Source: JAHEJJ01 sp965212205
Lineage (GTDB): Bacteria; Bacteroidota; Bacteroidia; Flavobacteriales; Flavobacteriaceae
Direction: 5' to 3'
NCBI GenBank assembly: GCA_965212205.1
Contig: CBDBUX010000011.1
Span: forward strand, 434,001-498,000
Length of the DNA stretch: 64,000 nt
The notes beneath the pieces were generated by a model. That model made no database searches, was not told the DNA's origin, and saw only the letters and a program-made list of their open reading frames with translations. Made by a program: the position numbers and the translations under genes. Each line of letters begins with the position of its first letter. Position 1 is the first letter of the stretch. Positions 51,435 through 60,596 of the stretch are shown here, piece by piece.

Positions 51435-52208
51435 ATGAATACCAGAGAAGAACAGCTAAGTGCGCTTGATCGGTTGCTGACGATTATGGAAGAGTTACGG
51501 GAAAAATGTCCCTGGGACCGAAAGCAAACGATGATGAGTCTTAGGCATCTTACCATTGAAGAAACCTATGAATTAGGCGATGCCATTCTCAATGATGAGA
51601 TGGATGAAGTAAAACGGGAACTTGGAGACCTCTTATTACACATTTTCTTCTATTCCAAAATAGGTTCAGAGACGGGAGACTTTGATATAGGTGATGTCGC
51701 TTCAGGAATTTCAGAAAAACTGATCAATCGCCACCCGCATATTTATGGCGATGTGGAGGTGGCCGATGAAGAAGAGGTGAAACAGAACTGGGAAAACATA
51801 AAGCTTAAAGAAGGAAAAAAAAGTGTGCTTGAAGGTGTACCGGCCGGTCTGCCATCACTGGTCAAAGCCAGTCGGATCCAGGATAAGGTGGCAGGAGTAG
51901 GTTTCGACTGGGAGCGGGCCGATGATGTGTTAGCTAAACTAAACGAAGAGGTTGGTGAATTGAAACAGGCACTCCATACCGCAGACAAATCGGCTGTGGA
52001 AGAAGAGTTTGGCGACGTGCTTTTCTCGCTGGTGAATTATGCTCGTTTTATCGAGGTAAACCCTGAAAATGCCCTGGAAAAAACCAATAAAAAATTTATC
52101 AAACGTTTCCGTTACCTGGAAGATAAGGCAAAGCAGGCAGGACAACGACTTCAGGATATGTCTATCGATCAGATGGAATTGCTTTGGCAAGAGGCTAAGG
52201 CCGAATAA
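51435..52208 (+). CDS. mazG: Nucleoside triphosphate pyrophosphohydrolase MazG
   Basis: 257-residue cytosolic enzyme with two MazG domains that hydrolyses (d)NTPs to monophosphates and cleans aberrant nucleotides. The N-terminal domain has CPWDRKQTMMSLRHLTIEET and the metal motif EVKRELGDLLLHI. The second (about residues 150-235) has EEVGELKQA and EEEFGDVLFSLVN. ATG 51435 gives the usual start MNTREEQL; an ATG at 51384 is upstream of the promoter box. In flavobacteria it usually follows DUF5606, here displaced by the block at 42809-51343. Confidence 0.95.
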   Translation: MNTREEQLSALDRLLTIMEELREKCPWDRKQTMMSLRHLTIEETYELGDAILNDEMDEVKRELGDLLLHIFFYSKIGSETGDFDIGDVASGISEKLINRHPHIYGDVEVADEEEVKQNWENIKLKEGKKSVLEGVPAGLPSLVKASRIQDKVAGVGFDWERADDVLAKLNEEVGELKQALHTADKSAVEEEFGDVLFSLVNYARFIEVNPENALEKTNKKFIKRFRYLEDKAKQAGQRLQDMSIDQMELLWQEAKAE

Positions 52209-52295
52209 AGTCTGTATTATATGACATGGAATCCAAGGTAATCGATTCTTAATATGATTGAAGATGGATTCCTCTTTCTGTGAAACAGGAAATGC

Positions 52296-52303
52296 TATCT
52301 TTG
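52296..52303 (+). promoter_or_regulatory. -7 element of the MATE operon
   Basis: TATCTTTG, an exact match 22 bases before the TTG start at 52325. Confidence 0.55.
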
Positions 52304-52324
52304 CGGCTCTAAAATCCAAATGAT

Positions 52325-53695
52325 TTGCTAAAAGCCTATACCAGAGAATTCAGGTATAATATCCGTCTGGCGGTTCCTGTAATTACAGGAATGCTGGGGC
52401 ATTCATTTGTGGCATTTGCAGACAATATCATGGTAGGCCAGTTGGGTACGGCAGAACTTGCAGCCGTTTCTCTGGGAAACAGCTTTGTATTCATTGCCAT
52501 GTCGCTGGGCATTGGATTTTCGACTGCCATTACACCATTGGTTGCTGAAGCGGATGGTGCGAACGACTCTGTTGCTGCTAAACATGCCTTAAAACATGGA
52601 CTGGTACTCTGTACACTCCTTGGTCTTACTCTTTTCGGGATCATATTACTGCTTAAGCCATTGATGTACCTTATGGATCAGCCCGAAGAAGTGGTTGTTC
52701 TGGCTATGCCCTATCTCGATCTGGTCGCATTTTCTCTGATCCCTTTGGTGATGTTCCAGGCCTTCAAGCAATTTTCGGAAGGCTTGTCACAGACCAAATA
52801 CCCCATGTATGCCACAATAATTGCCAACGTTATCAATGTAGTTATTAACTACCTCCTGATCTTTGGGGCATTTGGATTTCCTAAACTCGGTATTATCGGA
52901 GCGGCGATTGGTACGCTGGCTTCCCGGATGATTATGCTTCTTTATCTGTGGTATCTGTTGAGAATTAAACCGAAATTCCATGACTATGTGAGCGGCTTTA
53001 ATTTTAAGCAACTCAGTGGAGAAGTTATGCGAAAGATTATTAACCTTGGTTTTCCCTCTGCCTTACAGATGTTTTTCGAGGTGATGATCTTCACCGTGGC
53101 CATATGGCTTAGTGGGGTATTGGGTAAAAACCCTCAAGCAGCCAATCAGATTGCGCTAAATTTAAGCAGCATGACTTTTATGTTCGGTATGGGCCTCGGA
53201 ATAGCGGCCATGATCCGGGTCGGAAACCAAATGGGTCTTAAGAACTATTTTGATCTGAGAAGAATTGCACGTTCAATTTTTTTGCTAACCCTGATCCTAC
53301 AGGTAGGTTTCGCTATTTTCTTCCTGCTGGGAAGGCATTGGCTACCCACTATATATCTCGATCTGGATGATCCTGTGAATTTGGCCGATAACACAGAGGT
53401 GATGGTTATCGCAGCACAATTATTACTGGTATCTGCCTTTTTCCAGATTTCAGACGGACTCCAGGTGGTAATTCTGGGAGCCCTCAGAGGTTTACAAGAT
53501 GTAAAGATCCCTACGCTGATCACTTTTATCGCCTATTGGGTAGTTGGTTTCCCCATTTGTTATTACCTCGGGTTGCACACTCCATTAAAGAACACCGGTA
53601 TCTGGATTGGACTATTATCGGGGCTTACGGCATCCGCCATTATGTTGTATATTCGATTTAATTATATGAGTAAAAGGCTTATCGCTAACCAATAG
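52325..53695 (+). CDS. MATE family efflux transporter
   Basis: 456-residue inner-membrane multidrug or metabolite exporter (NorM/DinF type) driven by Na+ or H+. It has twelve helices, with conserved pieces VITGMLGHSFVAFADNIMVG and LGTAELAAVSLGNS in the first repeat. The matching GVLGKNPQAANQIALNLSS is at the start of the second (about residues 255-273). Substrates cannot be told. The start is TTG 52325; the frame back to the preceding stop holds no ATG, and the promoter box supports it. It heads an operon with a 76-residue protein (7-base gap), PAP2 and GT39. Confidence 0.93.
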   Translation: MLKAYTREFRYNIRLAVPVITGMLGHSFVAFADNIMVGQLGTAELAAVSLGNSFVFIAMSLGIGFSTAITPLVAEADGANDSVAAKHALKHGLVLCTLLGLTLFGIILLLKPLMYLMDQPEEVVVLAMPYLDLVAFSLIPLVMFQAFKQFSEGLSQTKYPMYATIIANVINVVINYLLIFGAFGFPKLGIIGAAIGTLASRMIMLLYLWYLLRIKPKFHDYVSGFNFKQLSGEVMRKIINLGFPSALQMFFEVMIFTVAIWLSGVLGKNPQAANQIALNLSSMTFMFGMGLGIAAMIRVGNQMGLKNYFDLRRIARSIFLLTLILQVGFAIFFLLGRHWLPTIYLDLDDPVNLADNTEVMVIAAQLLLVSAFFQISDGLQVVILGALRGLQDVKIPTLITFIAYWVVGFPICYYLGLHTPLKNTGIWIGLLSGLTASAIMLYIRFNYMSKRLIANQ

Positions 53696-53702
53696 GTAAT
53701 AC

Positions 53703-53933
53703 ATGACCCAAATTCCTAAATTCTTAATGGCCGACAATACAGATCATCCCGACTCTGTATTTGTAGTTCATACCGAGTATCCAAGATTTATCATCGATTT
53801 GAAAACCGACGAGGTAGAATGGCTCGAAGAATTCAACCGGGAAGATGAATCAGAGCTTGCCGGAATGACCAAAGAACTCATCGAACAGGCATCTGAATTT
53901 TACGATAGGGAAGTAGCACGCTACGATTCATAA
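53703..53933 (+). CDS. Small acidic protein of unknown function
   Basis: 76 residues, strongly acidic, not assigned to a named family. It begins TQIPKFLMADNTDHPDSVFV and shows a beta-hairpin-like HTEYPRFIIDLKTDEVEWLE (residues 23-42), then a helix. There is no signal or membrane segment. It is tightly packed between the MATE gene (7 bases) and the PAP2 gene (1 base), so it is co-translated with them. I believe short proteins of this type are common next to these genes in flavobacteria, but the role is unknown. Confidence 0.75.
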   Translation: MTQIPKFLMADNTDHPDSVFVVHTEYPRFIIDLKTDEVEWLEEFNREDESELAGMTKELIEQASEFYDREVARYDS

Positions 53934-53934
53934 A

Positions 53935-54504
53935 ATGCTCGAAGAACTAATACAGCTCGATCGTAATGTTTTTCTGTATCTCAATAACCTGGGAACTGAG
54001 AGTTGGGACGGTTTCTGGATGTTTCTTACCGATAAATGGTCTGCGCTACCGCTCTATGTATTGCTTTTATGGTTGAGTTATAAACAACTGGGTACCAGAA
54101 AGACATTGGTATTGTTGATTGCAATTGCACTTTTGATCACCTGTACCGATCAGATGGCCAATTTTTTTAAATATGGTGTAAAGCGAATCAGGCCGTGTTA
54201 CGATGAAGAATTTTCAGGGATGATGCGGCTTGTAAAATCCTCTTGTGGAGGCCGATTTGCTTTCTTTTCGGCGCATTCCGCTAACTCCTTTTCGATTGCG
54301 GTATTCTTCGCTTTGCTGTTTTGGAAGAAAATAAGAGTTATCTCATTCCTCTTGCTTGTTTGGGCCATGCTTGTGGCATATAGCAGGGTTTACATAGGCG
54401 TGCATTATCCATTGGATATCCTCGCTGGTGCTCTGGCCGGAGGGTTTTTCGGATGGTTGTTTTACAGGTTATTTAACTTTGGAGTACATAAATATTCATT
54501 ATGA
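53935..54504 (+). CDS. PAP2-family membrane phosphatase
   Basis: 189-residue inner-membrane phosphatase of the PAP2/lipid phosphatase group. The three catalytic motifs are KYGVKRIRPC (K-x6-RP), FFSAHSANS (a variant of PSGH, with His) and SRVYIGVHYPLDI (SR-x5-H-x3-D). Likely substrates are undecaprenyl pyrophosphate or lipid A phosphates at the periplasmic face. It overlaps the ArnT-like gene by four bases, consistent with work on the same lipid-linked sugar pathway. Confidence 0.92.
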   Translation: MLEELIQLDRNVFLYLNNLGTESWDGFWMFLTDKWSALPLYVLLLWLSYKQLGTRKTLVLLIAIALLITCTDQMANFFKYGVKRIRPCYDEEFSGMMRLVKSSCGGRFAFFSAHSANSFSIAVFFALLFWKKIRVISFLLLVWAMLVAYSRVYIGVHYPLDILAGALAGGFFGWLFYRLFNFGVHKYSL

Positions 54505-56159
54505 TATCCAATCTCCGATACTGGCTTTTTATGGTACTCATCATAATGGTTTATGTGGCTGGTCTTTTGGTGACACTCTTCGAAAACGATTCTGCTCAGT
54601 TTGCGGTAATGGCCATGCGAATGGTGCAGGAAAACGATTTTATCAATCTTATAAAAGGCAATGAAGAATATCTGGATAAACCCCATCTGCACTATTGGCT
54701 GGCGGCCACTTCTTATTTGCTTTTTGGTATACAGGATTGGGCATATCGCATTCCGGCTGTGTTGGCTTCTTTATTAGGTGCAATCAGCTGCTATGGACTA
54801 GGCAAGGAATTGTATAGCAAAAATGTTGGAAAACTCGCCGTGCTGATCTTCCTAACGGCCCAAACCATTGTACTTTCCAATATCGATGTGCGAACCGATG
54901 CTGTGCTAACGGCTTTTACCGCCTTTTCGCTTTGGCAGTTTGTGAGTTATATCAAAAGCGGCCAGTTAGGACAGCTTGTTTTGGGTGCCGTAGGAGCGGC
55001 ACTGGCTTTTTCTACCAAGGGCCAGATTGCAATTCTGGTTATCGGCCTTCCTTTGCTATGCCATTTGTGGTATACAAAGAGTTGGAACAGGCTGTTTCAC
55101 TGGAAATCTCTGGTAGGAATACTAGTTTTTTTGATGGTTCTATTACCAGTACTTTATGCGTATTACCAGCAGTTCGATCTGCATCCTGAAAAGCTTATAC
55201 GGGGCAAAACAGGACGTAGTGGGATCTTTTTTATCCTTTGGGAACAGAGTTTCGAAAGACTGAGCGGGGAAGGGGTAGGAAAAAATAGTAGCGACTATTT
55301 CTTTTTCTTTCATACATATCTATGGGTTTTTCTACCCTGGACGATTATCGGACTTCTCGCATTTGCGAAACGATGGCGTGAAGCAGTGCGATTGGGTTTT
55401 GGCCGGAGAGATAAAAACGAATTTCTGACCATCGGTGGGATAACGCTGATCTTTATCCTCATCAGCTTCGCCCAGTTTAAGCTACCTCACTATCTCAATA
55501 TTACCATCCCTCTCTTTGCTGTACTCAGTGCCGCTTATCTTTATGAAACTGCAAGTGAGGGACGCCAAAAAGTCGAAAAATTCCTGATAGGCTCCCAGTT
55601 GTTCATTGCCGTTTTAGTGGTGATCGCCAGTCTATTAATTTGTTTCTGGGTGTTTGAGATCGATGGGTGGAACGGTAAACTCCTTCTCTTCCTGGGAATA
55701 GCCGTGCTGATCTTCATATCATGGAAAAGCAAGGATTTTATCAGCCGGATTACAACTATTGCCGTAGGTAGCGCCATTCTTTTAAATATGGTATTGAACC
55801 TACAATTCTATCCTTCGTTGCTCGATTACCAGGGAGGTTCCAGCATGTCTGAAATTGTTCGTGCCGAAAAAATACCAGTCGATAATATTTACAAACTTTC
55901 AGAGCGACATACCTGGGGACTGGATTTCTATAACCGTTATCAGGTAAAACACCTAAAACTCAAAGATTTGGGTACGCATCAAGATCTATGGCTCTATATC
56001 ACCGATGATGAACTAAAGTCTTTGCAACTACTCGGGCACGACTGGGATCGGCAGTATACTGTAGATCAGTTCAGGATTACCCGTTTGCAGGGCCGATTCC
56101 TAAACCCGGCAACCAGAGAGGAAGTCATAAATAAAATGCATCTGGTGCATTTATATTAG
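54501..56159 (+). CDS. ArnT-like glycosyltransferase (GT39)
   Basis: 552-residue polytopic membrane glycosyltransferase that takes a sugar from a polyprenyl-phosphate carrier on the periplasmic side. Early motifs are TLFENDSAQFAVMAMRM with the catalytic acidic residue, and the conserved EYLDKPHLHYWLAATSY (about residues 53-69). About eleven helices follow, then a soluble C-terminal domain (about residues 440-552). Lipid A or another envelope glycan is the probable acceptor. It overlaps PAP2 by four bases and, at its 3' end, the convergent flippase-like gene by four bases. Confidence 0.9.
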   Translation: MISNLRYWLFMVLIIMVYVAGLLVTLFENDSAQFAVMAMRMVQENDFINLIKGNEEYLDKPHLHYWLAATSYLLFGIQDWAYRIPAVLASLLGAISCYGLGKELYSKNVGKLAVLIFLTAQTIVLSNIDVRTDAVLTAFTAFSLWQFVSYIKSGQLGQLVLGAVGAALAFSTKGQIAILVIGLPLLCHLWYTKSWNRLFHWKSLVGILVFLMVLLPVLYAYYQQFDLHPEKLIRGKTGRSGIFFILWEQSFERLSGEGVGKNSSDYFFFFHTYLWVFLPWTIIGLLAFAKRWREAVRLGFGRRDKNEFLTIGGITLIFILISFAQFKLPHYLNITIPLFAVLSAAYLYETASEGRQKVEKFLIGSQLFIAVLVVIASLLICFWVFEIDGWNGKLLLFLGIAVLIFISWKSKDFISRITTIAVGSAILLNMVLNLQFYPSLLDYQGGSSMSEIVRAEKIPVDNIYKLSERHTWGLDFYNRYQVKHLKLKDLGTHQDLWLYITDDELKSLQLLGHDWDRQYTVDQFRITRLQGRFLNPATREEVINKMHLVHLY

Positions 56160-57055
56160 TTCTGATCCCCGTTTTCTATATCGGATTTGCCCAGAAGCGT
56201 CAACTCAGGTTTTTTAAAATGATAATAGATCCCGCAAAATGAGACCAGGGCATTGATGGAAAAGAAGAGTATACTCATACTTACCGCGCTGCTTTCGTTG
56301 AGGCCTAACCATAGTGCTCCATAAAAAAAGACTACTTCTCTACTGCCAATCCCTCCTATAGTGAGCGGGAGCACCGCCACCACTGAGGATACCAGGAAGA
56401 TGAATAGGTAAGATAAGAGGTGGTCTTCCAGATCCAGGCTATAAAGCAATAAAAGGGCACAGATGATCTGAAATAGCTGTACCAGGGCAGAATATCCCAG
56501 GGATGGCCAATAAACCTGGTATAGGTAATCAAAGTAGCGTTTGTTGAAGATCCAAAAAAGCAGCAATGAGGCTATAATACCTAAACCAAATAACCACTTA
56601 TACCCCTGCAGTTCTGGTGCTGAAATGAAAAGACCAAGTATAAATGCATAATTGGCCAACAGCAATAATCCACTCAGACGGTCGAGCAGGAGGGAGGCGA
56701 CAACTCTTTTAGTCGGCACCTCAAATTTCTTCCGGATCACGTAGCCCTTGTAAGCATCACCGCCAATACCACCGGGTAAAAAGAGGTTGTAGAACATACC
56801 CAGGAGGTAGAGCTTTCCATTGCTGCGCTGGGTGAGCCTTATCCCGATTTGATGAAAATATAGATTTACCCTTAGCGATGCGAAGCACTTCGATACCACA
56901 AAGAGAATAACGGCACCTATAAGGAAATGAAGCTTAATACTTCTTATCACTTCCCAGACCTCCCGGAACTGGATCTTTGTAAAAACAAAGTAGATCAGCA
57001 AAAGGCTAAAAACGATCTTGAGCAGGGTTATCAGACGTTTACGTTGTCTTTCCAC
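56156..57055 (-). CDS. Flippase-like membrane protein (UPF0104/LPG synthase TM family)
   Basis: About 299-residue integral membrane protein of the lysylphosphatidylglycerol-synthase transmembrane group. It has about eight helices and the family segments FYNLFLPGGIGGDAYKGYVI (about residues 90-109) and LPLTIGGIGSREVVFFYGAL (about residues 229-248). There is no soluble synthase domain. Members next to polyprenyl-phosphate glycosyltransferases are thought to help move lipid-linked sugars across the membrane. No ATG exists at the 5' end; GTG 57055 or TTG 57058 is the start, overlapping the GT2 gene by about 17 bases. Confidence 0.87.
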   Translation of the reverse strand: MERQRKRLITLLKIVFSLLLIYFVFTKIQFREVWEVIRSIKLHFLIGAVILFVVSKCFASLRVNLYFHQIGIRLTQRSNGKLYLLGMFYNLFLPGGIGGDAYKGYVIRKKFEVPTKRVVASLLLDRLSGLLLLANYAFILGLFISAPELQGYKWLFGLGIIASLLLFWIFNKRYFDYLYQVYWPSLGYSALVQLFQIICALLLLYSLDLEDHLLSYLFIFLVSSVVAVLPLTIGGIGSREVVFFYGALWLGLNESSAVSMSILFFSINALVSFCGIYYHFKKPELTLLGKSDIENGDQN

Positions 57056-57998
57056 CAATTCGGATGTTTTTAATACGGTAAGGTCTTTTGTTCTGTGATT
57101 CGTAATATGTGCGGATGAGCAATTCCATCACTATACCAATGGTAAACAACTGAATTCCGGCCAGGATGAACATCATCCCGAAAATCAATAAGGGCCTGTT
57201 GCCGATATCCTGTCCAAAACCCCATTTAATGGCGAAAAGGTAGACATTGATGCCTATGCCTAAAAAAACCAATAGCACACCCAATATTCCAAAAAGATGT
57301 ATCGGTCTTTGAAAATACTTCCGTATAAATAGCAATAGCATCATATCGGCTACTACTTTGAAAACGCGTTCCAGCCCATATTTCGATGTGCCGGCATGTC
57401 GTGCATGATGTTTTACGGGGACTTGTTTTATCTGAGCGCCTTCCAGATGAGCTAAAAGCGTAATGAAACGGTGCATTTCACCATAGAGATTCAATTCCTT
57501 AGCGATGTCTTTTGTAAATACTTTAAGGGCACATCCATTGTCTTTGATATCGAGTTTAGTAACCCTTCGTACCATGAAATTGGCAATTTTAGAAGGTATT
57601 TTTTTCAGCAGGGAATCCTTTCTTTTTTGTCTTATGCCCGTTACCACATCATATTCCCCATCTATTACAGGACCCAGCATCTGAGGTATATCACTGGGAT
57701 CGTTTTGAAGATCCCCATCCATAGTGATGATATACTCGCCTTGGGCATAATCGATTCCTGCCGCAAGTGCCAGACTTTGACCGTAATTCTTTTTAAGGGA
57801 TATAAGGTGAATCTTTTCATCTGCCATTTCCCGGATTCTTTGCCTGGTATGATCGGTTGAGAAATCATCGATATAGATGATCTGGTAATTATAACCTTTT
57901 AGGCTTTCGTGAATCTTTTGGGTTAGCAAGCTTACATTGTCCTCTTCATTATAAAGAGGTACCACCACAGAAAGAAGTGACTGAGTTGGAAGATCCAT
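57039..57998 (-). CDS. Polyprenyl-phosphate glycosyltransferase (GT2, GtrB/ArnC type)
   Basis: 319 residues. The GT2 core has LSVVVPLYNEEDNVSLL, IIYIDDFSTDHT, the metal-binding TMDGDLQNDPSDIP and NGCALKVFTKDIAKELN (about residues 150-166). Two membrane helices at the C-terminus (about residues 233-255 and 268-290) anchor it, as in GtrB and ArnC. It should load a sugar onto undecaprenyl phosphate at the cytosolic face, feeding the flippase-like protein and the GT39 enzyme encoded next door on the other strand. Confidence 0.91.
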   Translation of the reverse strand: MDLPTQSLLSVVVPLYNEEDNVSLLTQKIHESLKGYNYQIIYIDDFSTDHTRQRIREMADEKIHLISLKKNYGQSLALAAGIDYAQGEYIITMDGDLQNDPSDIPQMLGPVIDGEYDVVTGIRQKRKDSLLKKIPSKIANFMVRRVTKLDIKDNGCALKVFTKDIAKELNLYGEMHRFITLLAHLEGAQIKQVPVKHHARHAGTSKYGLERVFKVVADMMLLLFIRKYFQRPIHLFGILGVLLVFLGIGINVYLFAIKWGFGQDIGNRPLLIFGMMFILAGIQLFTIGIVMELLIRTYYESQNKRPYRIKNIRIGGKTT

Positions 57999-58033
57999 TC
58001 AGGAATATTAGAATTTGCTCAAATTTATGCTTT

Positions 58034-59080
58034 TTATTTAAGTTGTTGCCGATAGGCAGATAGGAGTTCTTCTGCCGCCCTGAAGGGAGAAATCTTATTT
58101 TTTTCGACTTTCCGGGTCATTTCCGAAAGCTCTTTGGTTATTCTAGGATTCTGATAAAATCCCTGAGTGAGCAGTCTTTCTACGGTTTGAAGGAACCAGT
58201 ACTTGTTTTGTGTTTTACGGTTTTTCTCAAATGAACTATTATCACGGGTAAGTTTAACATAGTCCTCAATCAGATCCCATATCTCGCTGATACCCTGGTT
58301 CTCTAAGGCAGAACAGGTGAGCACCTTTGGCGACCAACTATTCTCTTTAGGAGGATATAGATGAAGTGCTCTCTCAAAATCACTTTTCGCCCCTAATGCC
58401 CTTTTCAAATTAGCACCATCTGCTTTATTTATCACGACAGCATCTGCCATTTCCATGATCCCCCTTTTGATTCCCTGCAGCTCATCGCCGGCTCCGGCCA
58501 GTTTCAACAGAAGGAAAAAATCGACCATACTGTGTACCGCGGTTTCACTCTGTCCTACACCTACGGTTTCAATTAAAACAACATCAAAGCCAGCGGCCTC
58601 ACAAAGTAAAATGCTTTCCCTGGTCTTCCGGGCAACACCCCCCAATGAATCTCCGGAGGGCGAGGGTCTTATAAAGGCCATCGGATCGGTAGCCAGAAGG
58701 GGCATCCTGGTCTTATCCCCGAGTATGCTTCCCCTGCTAAGACTGCTGGTCGGATCTACAGCCAGAACCGCCACCTTCTTAGCTTTGGCTGTCATGGCAG
58801 TGCCCAGACTCTCGATAAAGGTACTTTTGCCGACACCCGGGACTCCTGTTATCCCTATTCGGATGCTCCGAGTTTTTTTCGAAAGACAGTTCTCAATGAT
58901 TTCGTATGACTTTTGTTGGTGGTCTGGATGCGTACTTTCCACAAGGGTGATGGCCCTCGCCAAGAGGGTGGTATCCCCATTGAGAACACCATCGGTCAAC
59001 TCCGAAACAGTAGGAGGGTTATTCCGTCTGATGTGGGTTTTTGAAATCGCTTTCGGGGCTTTTTTCTTTGGTTTGGACAA
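58034..59080 (-). CDS. meaB: Methylmalonyl-CoA mutase-associated GTPase MeaB
   Basis: 348-residue G3E-family GTPase that protects and loads methylmalonyl-CoA mutase with adenosylcobalamin. Motifs are Walker A GITGVPGVGKSTFIES (about residues 78-93), DPTSSLSRGSILGDKTRM, the base-specific VINKADGAN and VLIETVGVGQSE. The C-terminal dimer helices complete the length. The mutase itself is not in the window. The start is TTG 59080, with no in-frame ATG near. It is followed after three bases by the aligned DUF2911 stop, that is, DUF2911 lies upstream of it in the other reading order, three bases away on the same strand. Confidence 0.93.
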   Translation of the reverse strand: MSKPKKKAPKAISKTHIRRNNPPTVSELTDGVLNGDTTLLARAITLVESTHPDHQQKSYEIIENCLSKKTRSIRIGITGVPGVGKSTFIESLGTAMTAKAKKVAVLAVDPTSSLSRGSILGDKTRMPLLATDPMAFIRPSPSGDSLGGVARKTRESILLCEAAGFDVVLIETVGVGQSETAVHSMVDFFLLLKLAGAGDELQGIKRGIMEMADAVVINKADGANLKRALGAKSDFERALHLYPPKENSWSPKVLTCSALENQGISEIWDLIEDYVKLTRDNSSFEKNRKTQNKYWFLQTVERLLTQGFYQNPRITKELSEMTRKVEKNKISPFRAAEELLSAYRQQLK

Positions 59081-59083
59081 ATA

Positions 59084-59644
59084 TCAATTGTTAAGCGGTG
59101 CTTTGATCCTTATCGTATCCCAGTAGAGCCTTAAATAGAGCTGATCGGTCTGTTCGAAATCTATGGTAAAACTCTCCTCAACAGCGTCGAGCGTTTCAAC
59201 CGGAATGTTTACTTCCAAAACATCATGCTCGCTATCCCTGGTCGTTTCCCGGCCCCCGCTGCTGATCGTTACGCCCCAATCGGGAATTTCATCGTTCAAA
59301 ATAAGCGTCCACGACGTTCTGCCCGGGATGGTCCACATGGAGTATTTACCGGCAGGAAGTTTCTTATTCATTAGGCTGATGTCCGTTTTAGTTTCCAATA
59401 CCGTGGGTTCGTTTGCTCCGGTCCGCCATACCTGGTCGTAAGGGATCAATTCACCAAAGATCACCCTTCCTTTTTTGAAGGGGCTACTATAATGAACGGC
59501 CAGATCAAAACCATTTTGATCGTATGTAGAAGTTCTTTCAGGACTGTGCTTTTTTGTTTGTTCCCGCAGATAAGGCATACCTACGAAATAGAAAAGCAAT
59601 AGCAGGGCGGCGAGTATTCCAAGAATCCATTTTAAAATTTTCAT
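59084..59644 (-). CDS. DUF2911 family exported protein
   Basis: 186 residues. An N-terminal hydrophobic anchor (LKWILGILAALLLLFYFVG, residues 4-22) holds one DUF2911 domain (about residues 35-180). It has the family stretch VRTGANEPTV-like VWRTGANEPTVLETK and GKYSMWTIPGRTSWTLILN. The family is frequent in Bacteroidota and its function is unknown. It ends three bases before the meaB start and probably shares a transcript with it. Confidence 0.88.
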   Translation of the reverse strand: MKILKWILGILAALLLLFYFVGMPYLREQTKKHSPERTSTYDQNGFDLAVHYSSPFKKGRVIFGELIPYDQVWRTGANEPTVLETKTDISLMNKKLPAGKYSMWTIPGRTSWTLILNDEIPDWGVTISSGGRETTRDSEHDVLEVNIPVETLDAVEESFTIDFEQTDQLYLRLYWDTIRIKAPLNN

Positions 59645-59670
59645 GCTAGAAAGGCTTAATATTATGTGGT

Positions 59671-60579
59671 CTAAGTTACTAAATCAAATTCAAAAACAGC
59701 TTTGTTCAGGTAGGTTTCACCAGGTTTGAGGATGCTCGATGGAAATGATTTTATATTGGGGGCATCTGGGTAGTTTTGTGTCTCAAAACAAATCGCAGCA
59801 AATGCCGGAGGTGTATAGATCACTACCGCTGGCTGATTACTGGTTACCTTCATCCGGATCCCGGAAAAATCTGAATAGACCTCTCCTACATAACCATCAT
59901 CCATAGCGCATACAAAAGGTGTGTCCAATCTAAGCGGTCCTATTTTCTTAGTTCGATGAAAATCGAAATCGGTACCCTTTGTCGGGATAATTTTACCGGT
60001 AGGTAGAAGTTTCTCATCGGTTTGGAGCATGCTGTCACAACCTAGTTTAAGTTTGTAATGATCGATCTCCTGGAGTTCATCGAGTCTATAGTAACTATGA
60101 TTGGTAAGGTTCACAACCGTTGGTCTGTCGGTAACTGCACGATGTTCTATAATCAAGGCATTGCCTTTTAGAGTATAGCGAATCGTTACCTTTAATTCAC
60201 CTGGGTAACCTTCTTCTAAATGTGGGCTGTGATAGGAGAACAAGAGCCAGGGATGATCATTATGTGACCCTTTTTGTAGATTCCAGTTCTTTTTGCCAAA
60301 GCCCAAGCGACCTCCATGCAGATGAACACCATTATCCGTGTGTAATTTGTACTGCTCATTGCCGATCCTGAAACCACCTCCAGAGATCCTTCCAGCAAAA
60401 CGCCCCACCGTGGCTCCGAGGGAAATCTGGTCGGATAAATAATCTTCCGGCTGGTCCAGGGAGGCCACCATATTCAGCCAACGTCCATTTTTATCCCTGA
60501 ACATAAGCTTCTGGATAACAGCACCGTAATCGAGAGCAGTAAGGCTTAATTCCCTATTTTTAATCGTAACTTGATTCAA
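59671..60579 (-). CDS. Aldose 1-epimerase (galactose mutarotase family)
   Basis: About 302-residue cytosolic mutarotase interconverting alpha and beta aldoses. Key segments are LDYGAVIQKLMFRDKNGRW, GRFAGRISGGGFRI, LHGGRLGFGKKNW with the active His, NLTNHSYYRLDE with the second His, and FVCAMDDGYV. The catalytic Glu region is near the end (LKPGETYLNKAVFEF). The start is uncertain: TTG 60579 fits the family N-terminus and a TACTTTTA box at 60604-60597, while TTG 60645 gives a 22-residue basic extension. It is divergent from the sigma-factor operon. Confidence 0.9.
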   Translation of the reverse strand: MNQVTIKNRELSLTALDYGAVIQKLMFRDKNGRWLNMVASLDQPEDYLSDQISLGATVGRFAGRISGGGFRIGNEQYKLHTDNGVHLHGGRLGFGKKNWNLQKGSHNDHPWLLFSYHSPHLEEGYPGELKVTIRYTLKGNALIIEHRAVTDRPTVVNLTNHSYYRLDELQEIDHYKLKLGCDSMLQTDEKLLPTGKIIPTKGTDFDFHRTKKIGPLRLDTPFVCAMDDGYVGEVYSDFSGIRMKVTSNQPAVVIYTPPAFAAICFETQNYPDAPNIKSFPSSILKPGETYLNKAVFEFDLVT

Positions 60580-60596
60580 AGTTTCCCTTTTTTTCT

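Noticed and set aside
58455..59126. 223-residue plus-strand open frame opposite meaB
   Set aside because: Covers the MeaB GTPase motifs in reverse; no promoter and no domain.
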